From Acanthaster planci (taxonomy: Eukaryota > Echinodermata > Asteroidea > Valvatida > Acanthasteridae), in contig NW_019091355.1 in NCBI RefSeq assembly GCF_001949145.1, positions 1,114,083 to 1,178,082 of the forward strand: a stretch of DNA of 64,000 nt, read 5' to 3'. The position numbers were made by a program, and so were the translations under genes. Position 1 is the stretch's first letter; the number at the start of each line of letters is the position of its first letter. Below the pieces are notes generated by a model, which worked only from the letters and a program-made list of their open reading frames with translations, made no database searches and was not told where the DNA came from. Below are positions 52,802 to 64,000 of this stretch, one piece after another.

Positions 52802-53047
52802 TTCATGAAGTCCTGCATTGAAATGGGAGTGAGGCTGCACTTGCAAAATAGGGCTGTTCAGTTAGTTAGGAGTGCTGCAGAATGGCACTCCCTCTATGGG
52901 TAACAAAAAAAGTCAAACTTGGCACCTTGTGACCGTACAACCAGACTTTGAATTGAAACTTTGTTGTACATTTGCTGTGACCAAGTGCATGTCCGTTTAT
53001 ACACCAGTGTTGAAGTCGGTCCATCACAATTTCCATTTTGAGCACCT

Positions 53048-53250
53048 AGCTGGACCAAGAAAGGGCGCAATTTTCCTAGCAAAGCAGGTTCCTTAGGTTG
53101 GAACTACACTACGTTGGTTCACGAATTACTACGAAATGCACGCGCTGCGGTTGCATCGCTACTACAAAATGAACGTTCCTGACCGTTGCGGCTCTTTCAA
53201 ACCGACGAGGGGGTGCTTCTGCTCAAGGCAGATCCGTCTGGTTACAAGTC
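53048..53250 (+). repeat. Dispersed repeat, copy 1
   Basis: About 200 bp starting AGCTGGACCAAGAAAGGGCG and running to GCTTCTGCTCAAGGC. It is clearly homologous, in the same orientation, to 62811-63020, with scattered substitutions and small gaps. No protein reading is conserved between the copies. It lies beyond the LRMDA stop and is CpG-richer than its surroundings. The repeat class is unknown. Confidence 0.75.
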
Positions 53251-55930
53251 CTCTCACGAGACGGGATGAATAGCTAGAAGGGGATACTTTTGGCACAGTT
53301 CATTTGAAATGATTGTGACTTGGCTTAGATCTGGATGATTTGTGATGGCCTTGTGATGGGGTCGACTGCAACCTTGGAATGCACACAAATGTGTACCTGC
53401 ACACAAGTGTGGTTGGCAAACAGGATGGCATTCCATGAGGAAAGTCTTGTGAATGTTGAAAGGTTGCAATTGCAGCCTCTCTCTCAACCTGACCAAGTCA
53501 AGAGCCCCTTGAACAAGTTTTTATCCACCCCCCACAGGCTCTCCTGTCAAAATGGTTAACCTCCACTGGTAATATTACACTGCACTTAATAACAATTTGA
53601 AGGTTAGAACCAGTGGTAGATGTCACCTCTGGAAACCTACCTAACGATTTTTTATTCCTTTTTAGTAGTTCAAGTTTTAACTAAGGGTTATCTGGGTTAA
53701 ATTTGAAATTCTTTGACACTTTCATTATTACAACTTATTTCTCTTTGTTGTAATTATCTATTATAATCAAGATGCTATTCGTATTTATAAAAGTTAATGC
53801 AGCAATGCACCAGTATTTATTAAGAAATTAATGTTTTTGAAAATTATTTTTGATACATACGAATTATTACTAAAGTTGTACGTGATTCAATGGCATCTGA
53901 TTTGCCGGTTAAGTGTTGGGTTCAACAGTTTTCACTCCCTAGAGAGGGGTACACTTGCCCACCTCTGGATGGCAGCAGACTCGCATGAGCTGGCCATGAC
54001 AACAGGGTGTTGCCGTTTCCCAGACCTCTGCTTGGTTTTTCGATTTGGCCTCAGAATCAGTCAGAAGCCTCTAAGAGAGCTCGAAATTCCGACCTCATAC
54101 CCTAAGATTTGATGTTTGATAACACGAACATTGACAGACTAAATAGTTCCTTTCATAGACATTTTGATGGCTGAAGTTGGAACTTGCAGACTTAAAGGAA
54201 GAGCCCTCTTATCATCTACTATGTACGTCTGCACACACCTGCCAGTGGTTCCAATATTCCAAATCGAACTTATTGTATACAGTCATTATTTACGTACCTT
54301 GCCAATACATTGGACGACGCGTTTATTCTTCATGTACAGGATTGTAGCACAGTGGTTTTACTGATCATAAATGACCTTTGTACTTTCGTGCGATTGGTTT
54401 GTAGCAACACCAAAATCTTTTTTTTTTACCAAACGTTGATGTCTTAAACTGAGACACAAAAACTAGACGAACAGGCTGATTGGTCACTACTACCTTCTCG
54501 GATTTCTTCACTTGTCCAATCGATACACTCATCACGGAGATATATGTTTTTGGCTTAAGATTTGACTAATCCCATGTGTAAATAATCCAGGTGATAATAC
54601 AATGTATGTATCGAGCGATGGGCATTAAATTATAAGTATTCTGTGATTGTATACAAATTGTACATTGCAATATTGTACATGCACATGTACATTGAAATCA
54701 GGCAATATAGCAATACCTAGCTTTTGTTGTTTGTGTTTTTGATTTCCTAAAGTACTTTTGTGTCTTTTTGTTCAGAAAAGGTTTAAGATTACCTCGACTT
54801 GTCATTGCCGCTGCTAAAATTGCAATTTTATGCTTCAGCGCAAAGTAGGGAATTATTGAGGAAATTCTTTTTTGTACGTTTTATTGATGTGGTTTTGCCT
54901 GCGAATGTATTAAGTTAACATTTCTGGCCTTGATCTGAGCTGTGAGACTTTTATAAGATTCATGTCTTCCTTTTGCGAGGCGTTGGTAGAAGGATCTCAG
55001 CGTTTGTTCTCAGACTGACTTTAAAGACGCCGGATAGGACCACATACAGCAAATATATAAGACATATAGGCCTAGTGGCATTGTGTACGTCATTTCACCA
55101 TGGCGATAATTTAAATGTCACGTTTCAGACGTTCAGCTTGGCCAAGAGGATGGTGCGATTTTGTGGATTGAAAATTCGCGTTTTCCAGCGTGTGGTCGAG
55201 CAGGCGATCATAATTTTAAATAGCCGCGTCTCGTGGTTGTGCATAATTATGACATTGTGCAACGCACTGGTTCACGCCTTCCTGTTTCAATACGGCCTAT
55301 CAAATCAACAGGGGGCGTGCTCATAGTACTCAAGACATTAATCAAGACACATGTACAATTCATAGTTTGAATATAAAAAAGTCCATTTTATTGGAAAAAA
55401 GTGTCGACACCAATAAACTATTGTAATTTCCAACAATCCCAAAAAGTCAGTGTCACTGTATGCACATTTCTGTCAAACATGAATTTCTAATAATCGACGT
55501 AACTACTGTCACATAGGCCTAAAGGAAAACGACGTCAAAATACTTCTTTGTTTGGGGGCATTGCTTCGTTAAAACAGATGGTGGGTACATCAGAGCTCGT
55601 GGCCAGGATGTATGAGCTTCCTACATATTTTAACATCGATGGGAAGCATCAGACGCAGTAAAGGAGCATCCAGGCCACGCCCCTGCCCTGCCCAATGGTC
55701 TCCTTTAAACAATCATAGCCGTTATAAAGCCAACGCGTGTACAGAATTTTGACACACAAGTGATGTACAGATACTGCATTTTATGCTTTCTCTGGATTCA
55801 ACGTGGAATATTAAAACTGAATAACAGAAAAATAGTATTCGTATAAGAGAATCGGAAAGGATTTCAAAATCACCTACAACTCCCATCAAACAACACCTGT
55901 TTACATTATATGAAAGGAAGTACCTTTTAT
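53251..55930. other. Downstream flank of LRMDA, no gene recognised
   Basis: AT-rich DNA, CpG-poor to about 53.9 kb and then gradually richer. A 117-codon + frame at 54973-55326 shows no domain. If the minus-strand exon at 55.9-56.2 kb is real, its next exons should lie here. Confidence 0.4.
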
Positions 55931-55935
55931 TTTCA

Positions 55936-56220
55936 CCTAAATTTTGGAAAATCACTCGTACAAAAATACCTAATAACACCACCCTTATTTGTAGACTTGA
56001 TTTGTTTTGCACACTTGCTACTTTTATTTCTCGATATCAATGACTGTCCAGCAGCTTCCATGTGTACTTCGACATGGTCGCTGGTGCTGTTTTTTATCGT
56101 CACTGACTCTCTCTTACAACACATGTCTAAAACTCCGTCACTGCTGCATCGAACAGCACAAGAATTATTTGCACCGTATACGTCACATATCTCCCTCAAT
56201 TCTTTGTGCTCCGCCATCTT
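55936..56220 (-). CDS. Possible first coding exon of an unrecognised gene
   Basis: On the minus strand a start in favourable context (CCAAGATGGCGG) opens a frame reading MAEHKELREICDVYGANN with several cysteines further on (two CC/C-rich patches), ending near FPKF at a possible donor TTTAG|GTGAAA; the frame meets a stop just after it. Upstream the frame stays open to 56280. I do not recognise the product and see no domain. The + strand is also open here for over 100 codons, so this could be chance. The start context is the main support. Confidence 0.28.
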
Positions 56221-56469
56221 GGAGGCATCGTGCCTCTTTGGGCTTAATGAGTGCAACACCTCTAGGTAATATACACACATTTAGACGTGCTGGTACATGC
56301 AGAATAATTATGTACATATATATGTAGTTGTGCAAAATGTCTGTTTCGGACACGACCTGATATCGAAGATGGTGGATTGAAAAGGCTGCTGGGAAATGTA
56401 TAACATCAAAATAAACAAGGAATCGCGGAACAAAATCTTGCCTTCAAAGAGCATTGCTGTAACTGCACG

Positions 56470-57999
56470 GTCCTCTTGTCACTAATTTGGTGTCAGCACA
56501 ACTTAGTATATACATTCATCACAGTGCAAAGGAGCCATTCACATCACCTTCACCAGAAGCACCATGCCGTTCATTGTTTACACCATCTTCTCTCAGTAAT
56601 GCCCAATCACCATCCCTTCTCGATAGTCTTCCCATCAACACCATTATAACTATCTCCAATATAGCCATCTCACCAATCACCACCAGAACCAACACAACAA
56701 CCACCAACCTCCCTCTTCCTGCAGTACTGTTTCAGAATCCGTTATTTCTTCACTAAGCTTTCGAAGGTCTTCAAACGAGTCTCATTTTCAGTCGCCGCCA
56801 TTGTGTTAACTGTTTTCCTTGACTTCATTTATACCGTATGTTTCACATAAAAGTTTTTACTTTTCTTTCCCTTTAATAGTAGGATCCATGGGTTGCATTT
56901 GCTTTACCCTGAACGGCAAAGCAAGCTCTGTCCCTTTGTACAAACTTTGGATAATTATTCACTGCACTGTTTCCCATTCACGAATTCTCATGAACAATTT
57001 TTATCAGTCGATGCTCTTATGAAATAACCACAACACAAACTCCCCACATAGACGTTTTCAAGTGCTGCCGTTATTGGCGTTCACGCCATGGCCACATAAT
57101 ATCTTATTGATTCCCATTTTAAACGCTGGGCCAATTATTCTCAACAATTACCACTCTTTTTAGGCTCAACAAACAACAGATCATCAGCACTGATACCTTT
57201 CATTCCCTCGATCCTCGACTCGATGGTCATGCTATGATGTCAAGCCGTATTCTCAATGAGCATTCTGTACGGCTACAGCTATCATTTAGAGAACTGCAGT
57301 GCGTAATCGCAAAAGTCGAAGTCGTAGCCACTTGCACCCTGAATCAAACCCTACAGCCTTACAGAGATGGCGATCCGTACGGAACTTGCGTGGACTGGGA
57401 CTTTGGGTGCACAGGTCTCTGATTGTCATCAATATCGATGCTATCATCCGTAGCAGCGCCATATTCTCACAACCGCTATCTTCAATATCCTTCGTGCCAT
57501 TCAGGCGATCCTCGCGGTATGCAGCCTGTTACAGTCTTCATCAATTATTTATCCACCAAAATAACAGCTTTACAGTTCTACCATTACTGTCGTAACCGGA
57601 AAGCAGCTGCATCACACTATAACACGTACTACCCAACAACCACCCTACCACTACATCTTTGCCCTGTCACCACTCCACTCTACAACAGCCGCTGCCATCA
57701 TAACAAACTCAAAGAAAAACCCTCGGACATCATGAACGTCATGAATTCTCACCCGAACCACGCCACTACATCAGGTAAAAAACACCATCGAAATAAAAAA
57801 CCCACAAACACCATTCCACGATCATTGCACTTTACACCTAGCTATTCCTCCCAAGCATGACCATGAGCAAAGACACGCGCCACATCACGAAATATCTTTG
57901 ACTTCAATGTCGCACGTCACACACCGTCTTCCCCATTTATCACTCATAGGGCTTTCTCAACAGAGACCCAAAAAAAAAAAGAAAAAAGAAAAAAGAAAT
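56470..57999 (+). repeat. CA-rich low-complexity block with A-rich tail (retroelement remnant?)
   Basis: From about 56480 the + strand becomes rich in CCA, CAC and ACA triplets. One frame from 57234 to 57860 has a single stop and translates to a Ser/Thr/His-rich, low-complexity sequence. The block ends GGGCTTTCTCAACAGAGACCC followed by A11 and AAAG-type runs at 57969-57998. The A-rich end suggests a retroposed copy, but no reverse transcriptase, endonuclease or target duplication could be identified. Confidence 0.3.
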
Positions 58000-58056
58000 C
58001 ACTTGCTTCCTTCGGCTTGCCTCAGAAATTTTCGCCATGGGTAGCTGGACTAATCT

Positions 58057-58378
58057 ACGGAAGAGTATTGTTGCCAACGCGAAAAACATATTTTATCTCG
58101 TTTAACGACTTATTATCTCGTTTAAACGACATAGATATCTCCTTAAATGACATAGTTATTTCCTTTAAATGACATAGTTATCTCATTAAAACGGCACAGT
58201 TATCTCCTTTAAACGTCATAATTATCTCCTTTAAACGTCATAATTATCTCCTTTAAACGTTATAGTTATCTCCTTTAAACGACCTAGTATCTCTTTTAAA
58301 CGTCATAGTTTTCTCCTTTAAATGACATAGTTATCTCCTTTAACTAAGTTTTTCGCATTGGCAGCAATACGCTTCCGT
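58057..58378. mobile_element. TIR element carrying an internal minisatellite
   Basis: Ends are 31-bp inverted repeats with three mismatches (ACGGAAGAGTATTGTTGCC.. against the complement of 58348-58378). The element is flanked by a perfect 8-bp target-site duplication, ACTAATCT, at 58049-58056 and 58379-58386. Length 322 bp with no coding capacity; almost everything between the ends is a 22-bp tandem repeat. The 8-bp duplication suggests a hAT-like non-autonomous DNA transposon; the autonomous partner is not in the window. Confidence 0.87.
58092..58345. repeat. 22-bp minisatellite inside the TIR element
   Basis: About eleven to twelve imperfect copies of a 22-bp unit close to TTATCTCCTTTAAACGACATAG, varying mainly at the ACGAC/ACGTC/ATGAC part. 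The array stops just inside both inverted ends. Confidence 0.88.
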
Positions 58379-58468
58379 ACTAATCTTAGTGAGTGACAAC
58401 GCCAAAGCGTACAGGGAATACCAAGCAACAGAATCAAAACCCCAAAGAATTAACACGGGGCTAGAAGT

Positions 58469-58472
<4 letters not shown>

Positions 58473-58503
<31 letters not shown>
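58473..58503 (+). repeat. (GA)n microsatellite
   Basis: A pure GA run of 31 bases, about 90 bp to the right of the minisatellite-bearing element. Confidence 0.95.
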
Positions 58504-58507
<4 letters not shown>

Positions 58508-58509
58508 GT

Positions 58510-61500
58510 CAGTAAGAATGCATGATGTGATTATTCAAGAAAGATATGCCCGTACCTATTCTCCCTCCGAACGCTAATCGGGGCCCTCCTGCCTTAATCA
58601 GGTTTGCTTCGACCCACACAAGTCTTTGATCCTGCGCTGGTCCTTTCTCTTCTTAAAATTATAATAGCCGTTTCAAATCTCCGTACGTATTATTAAGTAA
58701 CGTTCATTTCCATGGCAAATCCAACAACAGTTTTGCGTCACCTATAGTGGTGTCTACTGCTTTGAATCCCAAGCATGAAGAAGTAGTGTCCACGTGCGAG
58801 GAGCTGTTTGCAGATGGTGCTGACCATGCGTAAAATTGCTAATTTTCAAGCGCTTTTAACTTTCAACCAAACCACATGGAATGTGTACAAAATGTACACT
58901 CATCATACCCTGGTGAGGAGGAATAATGTATGTCTCCCCCAGGAAACATGAATCATAAGGTGAAGAGGTACGCGTCACAGACACCAGCTTGTTTGCTCAC
59001 CTCACATTTTGATGGCCCTATGTGTCTTGGAAACGGATGCGATCTTCGTATACTCTCCCTTAATTAAGAAACCAATCTGTCATTGGTATCATCCCTGTCT
59101 GCTTGAATACATTCCAATTATGCACTCAGACAATTTTATTTTAAATCCAAAAGTTTAAACAAAGTTAACTGGGCACTATAAGAAACGAAAAGCTTTGTTC
59201 AACTCATAAAATCGTCCAATAATGCCCCTGGAGTTCCTCAGACTACACTACTCCCTTTATGAAATTACTGACAAGATACATTTTGTAGTTTTTTGTTCAG
59301 GTTTTGATTGTATAGGTTAATTCCCTTTGAGATAAACCTCATTAAATTGATTGTAAATGTGATATTTACAAAACCGTCCCTTATTCTAGTATTGCACCAA
59401 GTGACGTGGAATGATTTCGAAAGGAGCTACGCACGCGGTTGCTGAATATCTCGTTCGAATCAAAACTCGAAATCAGATCTTCCTCATGTCTCATCCCCTA
59501 GCAGTTCGCTCTTATGGAAACAAATCAGCGCATTCCCCTTTGGAAGTTTGACAACCATCCTCCCACCTTCCCTGCGATTTTAATTAGGCCATCTTGAATA
59601 AAGGTCGGCCGTGGGGAATGGAGATATTAGAACGCAGCAATAACCATGCTGAAATCCCGCGCCACCAGGAGGTGATACATGGAAGTCGTGTGGCGTTCAG
59701 TCCCTGCGAACCACTCCAGATTGTCTCTCCACAATTCAGAACAGCTGTTGACGGCGGAGTCGACTGATAGCAAATCTCATGCGGGTTCCGAGCACTCATG
59801 TTCACATCCACTCTCCAGCTTCAAATTTCTCCCTCATCTCATCCATGCCTCTCTCCCCCTCGTCCAGAGTTCGAGACTCTTGAAATTGATACATGAAATG
59901 CGCTGCTCCCGCTGGGAACGAGTTCCGCGTGGAGTCTTGTGACATTCTTCATCTTTCCCCCTATCAAGCAATATGTCTAAACACAATTCCGACGTCACCG
60001 GTTCGGGTATGGGTGAGCGTCAACAGCAATCACCTTTCAGGGCCCGCGAGGAATATCTCCCGCATTTAAACTTTATCCTCTCCTATTTCTGACACATTTT
60101 TACCATCTGCTGACTCATTCTTCCGTTAAAACACATTAACGAATCAAAACAATAATTGGAAAAGGGGGAGAAGGGAGCAATATTGACAACCAAAAACCTG
60201 CAAAGAAAGACCCAGGCTCTCAATTTAAAATAACTTATACTCCTTGGAGTCTGCTTACCCTATGGGCAGTGATGGGCAAATTTGGAGAAGATAGCCGCCT
60301 GAACTCCGACTCCAAATTGTAAGAGGTGGTTCAACTCAGAAGACAGGATGAAAACATGTTTCGAATCAAAGCGACGCAAACAGGGAAAGTGAGTAGACTG
60401 CATGTACTCATGCCAATGTGCATGAAAAGCAAGGAGACCGCATTTACTGCCGACCTTTCCAACGATGGCAATATGAGAACTTGTTTTCAGTCGCTAACAA
60501 CGAATAAAAAGGATCTTCATATCTATCGTTGCGTAACAAAAAAAGGCCTTTGAGATTTGAGGCAACACACAGTTGCGCAAACAGTAACAACAAAAGCGCT
60601 CATCTCTACTCTTAAAAATGTCTCTTTATTTTCGTGTCATCCATTCCCCACGTCTCTCTTCTTACTCCATGTTTTGTTTCTGTCCATCACGTTTTCACCC
60701 TCTGAACATCTCAAGAGTTGTTTGCTCTGAACACACAAAGAAGCCCACATCCCCTCAACTACGTGTTCAAAACAAAATCGCGATGAAAAAATCTGTCTTT
60801 ACTATAAAATGATACATGCAACAACTCCCATGACAGAACGTTCCTTAATACTGGACCAGTCAGATATTATTTTTTCTACTTTAAAACAAGTAAACTTCGT
60901 AGATTTATGATAAGCACTGGACAAAAACATGTAGTAAGCTAAGAATCGATATTTACATTGAAAGATTCAGATATTCTCTTGGCATCAGAAAATGATTAAA
61001 AATTTTAACTTCTTTTTGCTTCTGTTTACGTATGCGTTGTTCCATTTGAAAGTGGTAATGAAGATGATTGCTTTTCCAGAGCTTCCTTTTTTGTTTTGAA
61101 ATTTTACCCAGCATCCAGAACAAGGCTGAATGTTTCTTCAAGGTGAAGACTTTGTTTTCGCGCACTTACAAAGTTAATCCTCAAATCTTCTCTCGTCACG
61201 TCTGCATGGGTTAAGTTAGGCTCACAACCGCGCGCTACGTCATCCTGCATCTCCTCATGACGCTTAGGCTAAACTGTGGATGAAGTTAGCTGACAAACAC
61301 AAAATCCATCTGGCAGAAGGACGTGAAACTTGATCGCCAAGGGATAATCCACCATCTCCGGAGTGTGGACAGCCGTGGCTCTTCCTTCGAACGAATGGTT
61401 ATCAAGCAACCGCATTTTCATTGACAGATCAGTGCAAGATATCCTCCGCACAATGTCATCATCTAAAGAGATTGATGTTCTAGTTGAAAATCCGCGTCGC

Positions 61501-61992
61501 CGTCTCCAGAGATAATGCCATTTTGCCAAGGAATAACCGTGGTTTATCCTCGCTTTATCGAAAAAGGAATAGTTGCTAAATATATGTAATTTCACACGGC
61601 AATCCGATGGCATTTTGGGCAAAACAAAAAGTCACTTCGATGGCAGGGTATAACTTGTAAGATGCATTGCTTCTCTCCTCAGTGACGATCAACCGGTTCA
61701 ATTTTTAATTGACCGTATTATTTTCAGTCTCAAGACTTGGAGTTGTTCCCGTCCATTCTTAATTTGTTTTGAAAACTCTTATCAGCAATTCCTTTAATCA
61801 AGAAATATTACTGTGTAGAGATAACACTGATACCGCTAACTGCCATCTATATTACCAATACACTAATCCGGAGGAAATGTTGTGTTATTTTCCACATTTC
61901 TGATTCGGCAGAGATTAACATTTGTTTTGAGTTTCTTCACAATTATCCAGAAAATATTCACACGGTTTTTAAGTGAGCCAAAAAACGACAAA
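58510..61992. other. Region downstream of the receptor gene, no gene recognised
   Basis: Mixed DNA. A 117-codon minus-strand frame at 61269-61622 (rich in charged residues, with a SLDDDIVRRISC stretch) shares the strand of the receptor gene but lies beyond its stop codon. It matches no family and could be 3' UTR or chance. Confidence 0.4.
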
Positions 61993-62630
61993 TCATTCAT
62001 CAAATCGAAATCTGCCAGTGGCGGAGAGAAGGAAAAAAAGAGGCAATGTAATGTTGACGAGTGTGAAGACGATAAGAAGGGCCCGGTCCACCACAGCGGC
62101 CGCGTCCCGCCACTCACGGGCAAAATCCTCGTCGGTGTCTTTGGTCCTTTTCCGATCGGTCAGGTAGTCCACGCAGCGAGCCAGCTCACTGACCTCCCGT
62201 TCAAGCCGCACAGTGACCCGGCTGGGCTTGTGGTCGCTGCCCAGTTCGATCATCTCTACAGTGCCCTCCAGGGTCATCTCCTCGCTGCCGTTCGTGAAAT
62301 CGTCGCTCAGGTTTTCCTTGACCGAGGTGGCGCTGTCGTTACCCAGGTACTTGGGGAAGCAGCGCACTTTGGTGAGTAGCCCGTTGTCCTGGCCGTGGTA
62401 CTTGCGCTTGTTGAGGTGGCGAGTGTAGTACTTGTCCTTTACCTTGTTCTTGGTGAGGTGGGAGCGGTACTTGCACTTACCAACAGCCCTGGCCAGCCAG
62501 CCGAAGATGAGCTGGCGGAGAAAAGGCGGCATGGGTACGCTGTTTTGCTCCTTGTGGTAAAGATGAAGCACCCAAACTGACATAAGGACGGACATACCAA
62601 CCACAGCAATCATGACAACGAAGTATTTCC
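61993..62630 (-). CDS. Nicotinic acetylcholine receptor-like subunit, last coding exon
   Basis: On the minus strand, acceptor CCACTTGTCAG|GG opens a 211-codon frame ending TGA at 61993. Seen: transmembrane segment 3 at exon residues about 2-24 (YFVVMIAVVGMSVLMSVWVL), a large charged cytoplasmic loop about 25-172 starting PMPPFLRQLIFGWLARAVG, a motif EWRDAAAVVDR, then transmembrane segment 4 about 176-202 and a short tail ending RFRFDE. Order, spacing and an intron just before the GKYF-type start of TM3 match Cys-loop cation channels of the nicotinic receptor family, pentameric acetylcholine-gated channels of the plasma membrane. The ligand-binding domain and TM1-TM2 exons are not in the window and should lie to the right. 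The subunit type cannot be assigned from this exon. Ordinary coding composition, no frameshift. Confidence 0.9.
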
Positions 62631-62810
62631 CTGACAAGTGGAAGAAAAATAGTGTAGTTGTTAGCGAATGAAAGTAATACACGTCTTAAAGGCTGCACGG
62701 ATATGGCAATAGTGTCTGCTTGTCTGTCGCAGAATGACGCATACCAACGTTATACCTTTCAGTACAAGAAATAATCGGATAAGTTTGAAAGCCTTCAGCT
62801 ATGGGCCTCG

Positions 62811-63020
62811 AGCTGGACCAAGAGAGGGCGCTATTTCCTCAGCAGCGGCGGCCCCTTTGGTACTAACTGCGCATCGCTGGTTCACGAACGACTGGGAAAC
62901 ACAAGCGTTGCGTTGCAGTCGCACCGCTACCAACAAAATGAACACTCCCGACAAATACGGTTCTTTTCAACCAATGAGGGGTGCTTCTGCTCAAGGCGGA
63001 TTGAACTTTTACAATTATCA
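62811..63020 (+). repeat. Dispersed repeat, copy 2
   Basis: Second copy of the element at 53048, starting AGCTGGACCAAGAGAGGGCG and ending around GCTTCTGCTCAAGGCGGA. Shared blocks include TGGTTCACGAA, ACAAAATGAAC and GAGGGGTGCTTCTGCTCAAG (one base different in copy 1). It lies about 180 bp upstream (minus-strand sense) of the receptor TM3 exon, in its intron. Confidence 0.75.
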
Positions 63021-64000
63021 AGGTAGAAGATTAGAGGCAAATTTATCCAAAAGTAAGCTCCATTTCATATTCATCTTCTGCACTTTAAAGCTTCATCTAA
63101 ATAAATGAATGATGTCAACACTTAGTCCCCATACTTTCAGGGACAAAAATGATCAAATCCATTGGAAAAAAAGTTTTTCCACAGTTTCACATAAACAGTT
63201 TGCAGCCCTTATACTAGGTAGTATAATAAACCATGCCTTGCGCAAGCGCCATACTCCAGAAACTCAAGTTCGGCTGAATATTCATAGCGTAAACAATAGA
63301 AAAAATGCCAGCGAGCGCGAAAACACCTGTTGGACATGTTGTTACAACGCGCATTGTTTCTGAATTGTTTAGCAAACTGTGTGCATGATACACGCAATGA
63401 ATCAGCACAACGAGGGCAACACGACGAACATATAACTGGCCCACTAGAATTAAGTGCGAGCGTTTTTTTTGGGACCCACTTTCTGCTGCCTTTGTATTGC
63501 TTCCACTGGATCGGAACATTATATTATCCACTCCCTGAGGTCATATTATCGCTTCAACGATGAGGCTTGAAGGTAAGAAAATCCTTTTCGAAACTGGAGA
63601 TGGTATTTTTGCCGAAGCAAAGGGAAGTTACATTAAGCCTCATCGAAGGCGTTGCAGGTTTTTTTTCGGCAGCCATTAAGTGCAGGCTGGAGACGAGTGC
63701 GAAAACATGCCCTGAGCTAGTTGTGAAGTCTTGCTAAACGCGATCAATAATATCTAGACATGTCCGTCGCTTGCAGTGCCGGCAGAGTTCGATGTGTTGC
63801 ATGTAGCTCTGGATTATATGAAATGAGATTTGTATCAGTTGTATATAAGAAGGGCCAGTATTAGGTATATTATTCACGGTCCACTTCACTAGTCATTAAA
63901 AGTTATCGCTTCCCCTTTCGAGAGAATTACCAAATTCAAATACATGAACAGTTTGCTCATAAAAAAACTCGGCTTGGCACAATGGATATAGTGACTAAAC
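63021..64000. other. Probable intron of the receptor gene
   Basis: Lies upstream, in minus-strand sense, of the TM3-TM4 exon. No exon for TM1-TM2 or the ligand-binding domain was found, so the intron presumably runs past the window end. Confidence 0.45.

Noticed and set aside
55910-56327. Plus-strand frames opposite the possible minus-strand exon
   Set aside because: No favourable start context or domain; the minus-strand reading has the better start signal.
1-64000. CRISPR arrays, operons, ribosome binding sites
   Set aside because: The window is animal DNA with spliceosomal introns. The tandem repeats have the form of minisatellites and microsatellites, without unique spacers.

Overview
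This is intron-bearing, non-bacterial animal DNA. Real coding exons are short and flanked by GT-AG (and in one case AT-AC) splice sites, and almost all longer open frames are chance. Frequent TACATGTA and TAGGCCTA palindromes, a mosaic of CpG-rich and CpG-poor stretches, decayed transposons, and an LRMDA-type gene next to a nicotinic-receptor-type gene suggest a marine invertebrate. My guess is a deuterostome such as an echinoderm, but molluscs share some of these traits and the species cannot be fixed from the sequence. One unresolved base (N) lies at 14477.

Layout. From 1 to about 41 kb I can support no protein-coding exon. This is CpG-rich, AT/GC-mixed intergenic DNA carrying repeats: an A8/T7 palindrome (5391-5419), a GTGTTA-rich tract (about 11.0-11.3 kb), a possible LINE 3' tail (about 19.8-20.15 kb), a short-motif repeat (21.25-21.39 kb), a hAT-like MITE (21.73-22.19 kb), a nested foldback (25.65-25.76 kb), a tRNA-derived SINE whose tail is a CAG/CAA array (27.24-27.79 kb, 14-bp target duplication) and a tRNA-like fragment (29.76-29.85 kb).

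From 43.1 to 51.5 kb on the + strand lies the complete coding region of an LRMDA orthologue (leucine-rich melanocyte differentiation-associated, formerly C10orf11). It has seven coding exons and a predicted 262 residues. The third intron has a textbook U12-type AT-AC structure. The gene body is CpG-poor. Two copies of one terminal-inverted-repeat element flank the gene (42.06 and 52.45 kb), the second being a self-complementary foldback.

From 53 to 64 kb the sequence holds two same-strand copies of a roughly 200-bp dispersed repeat (53.05 and 62.81 kb), a possible minus-strand first exon (55.9-56.2 kb, unrecognised), a low-complexity CA-rich block ending in an A-rich tail (56.5-58.0 kb), and a 322-bp element with 31-bp inverted ends, a perfect 8-bp target duplication and an internal 22-bp minisatellite (58.06-58.38 kb). 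Last is the terminal coding exon of a nicotinic acetylcholine receptor-like subunit on the minus strand (61993-62630). Its upstream exons should lie to the right of the window. LRMDA and the receptor gene are convergent, tail to tail, and nothing suggests that they act together.
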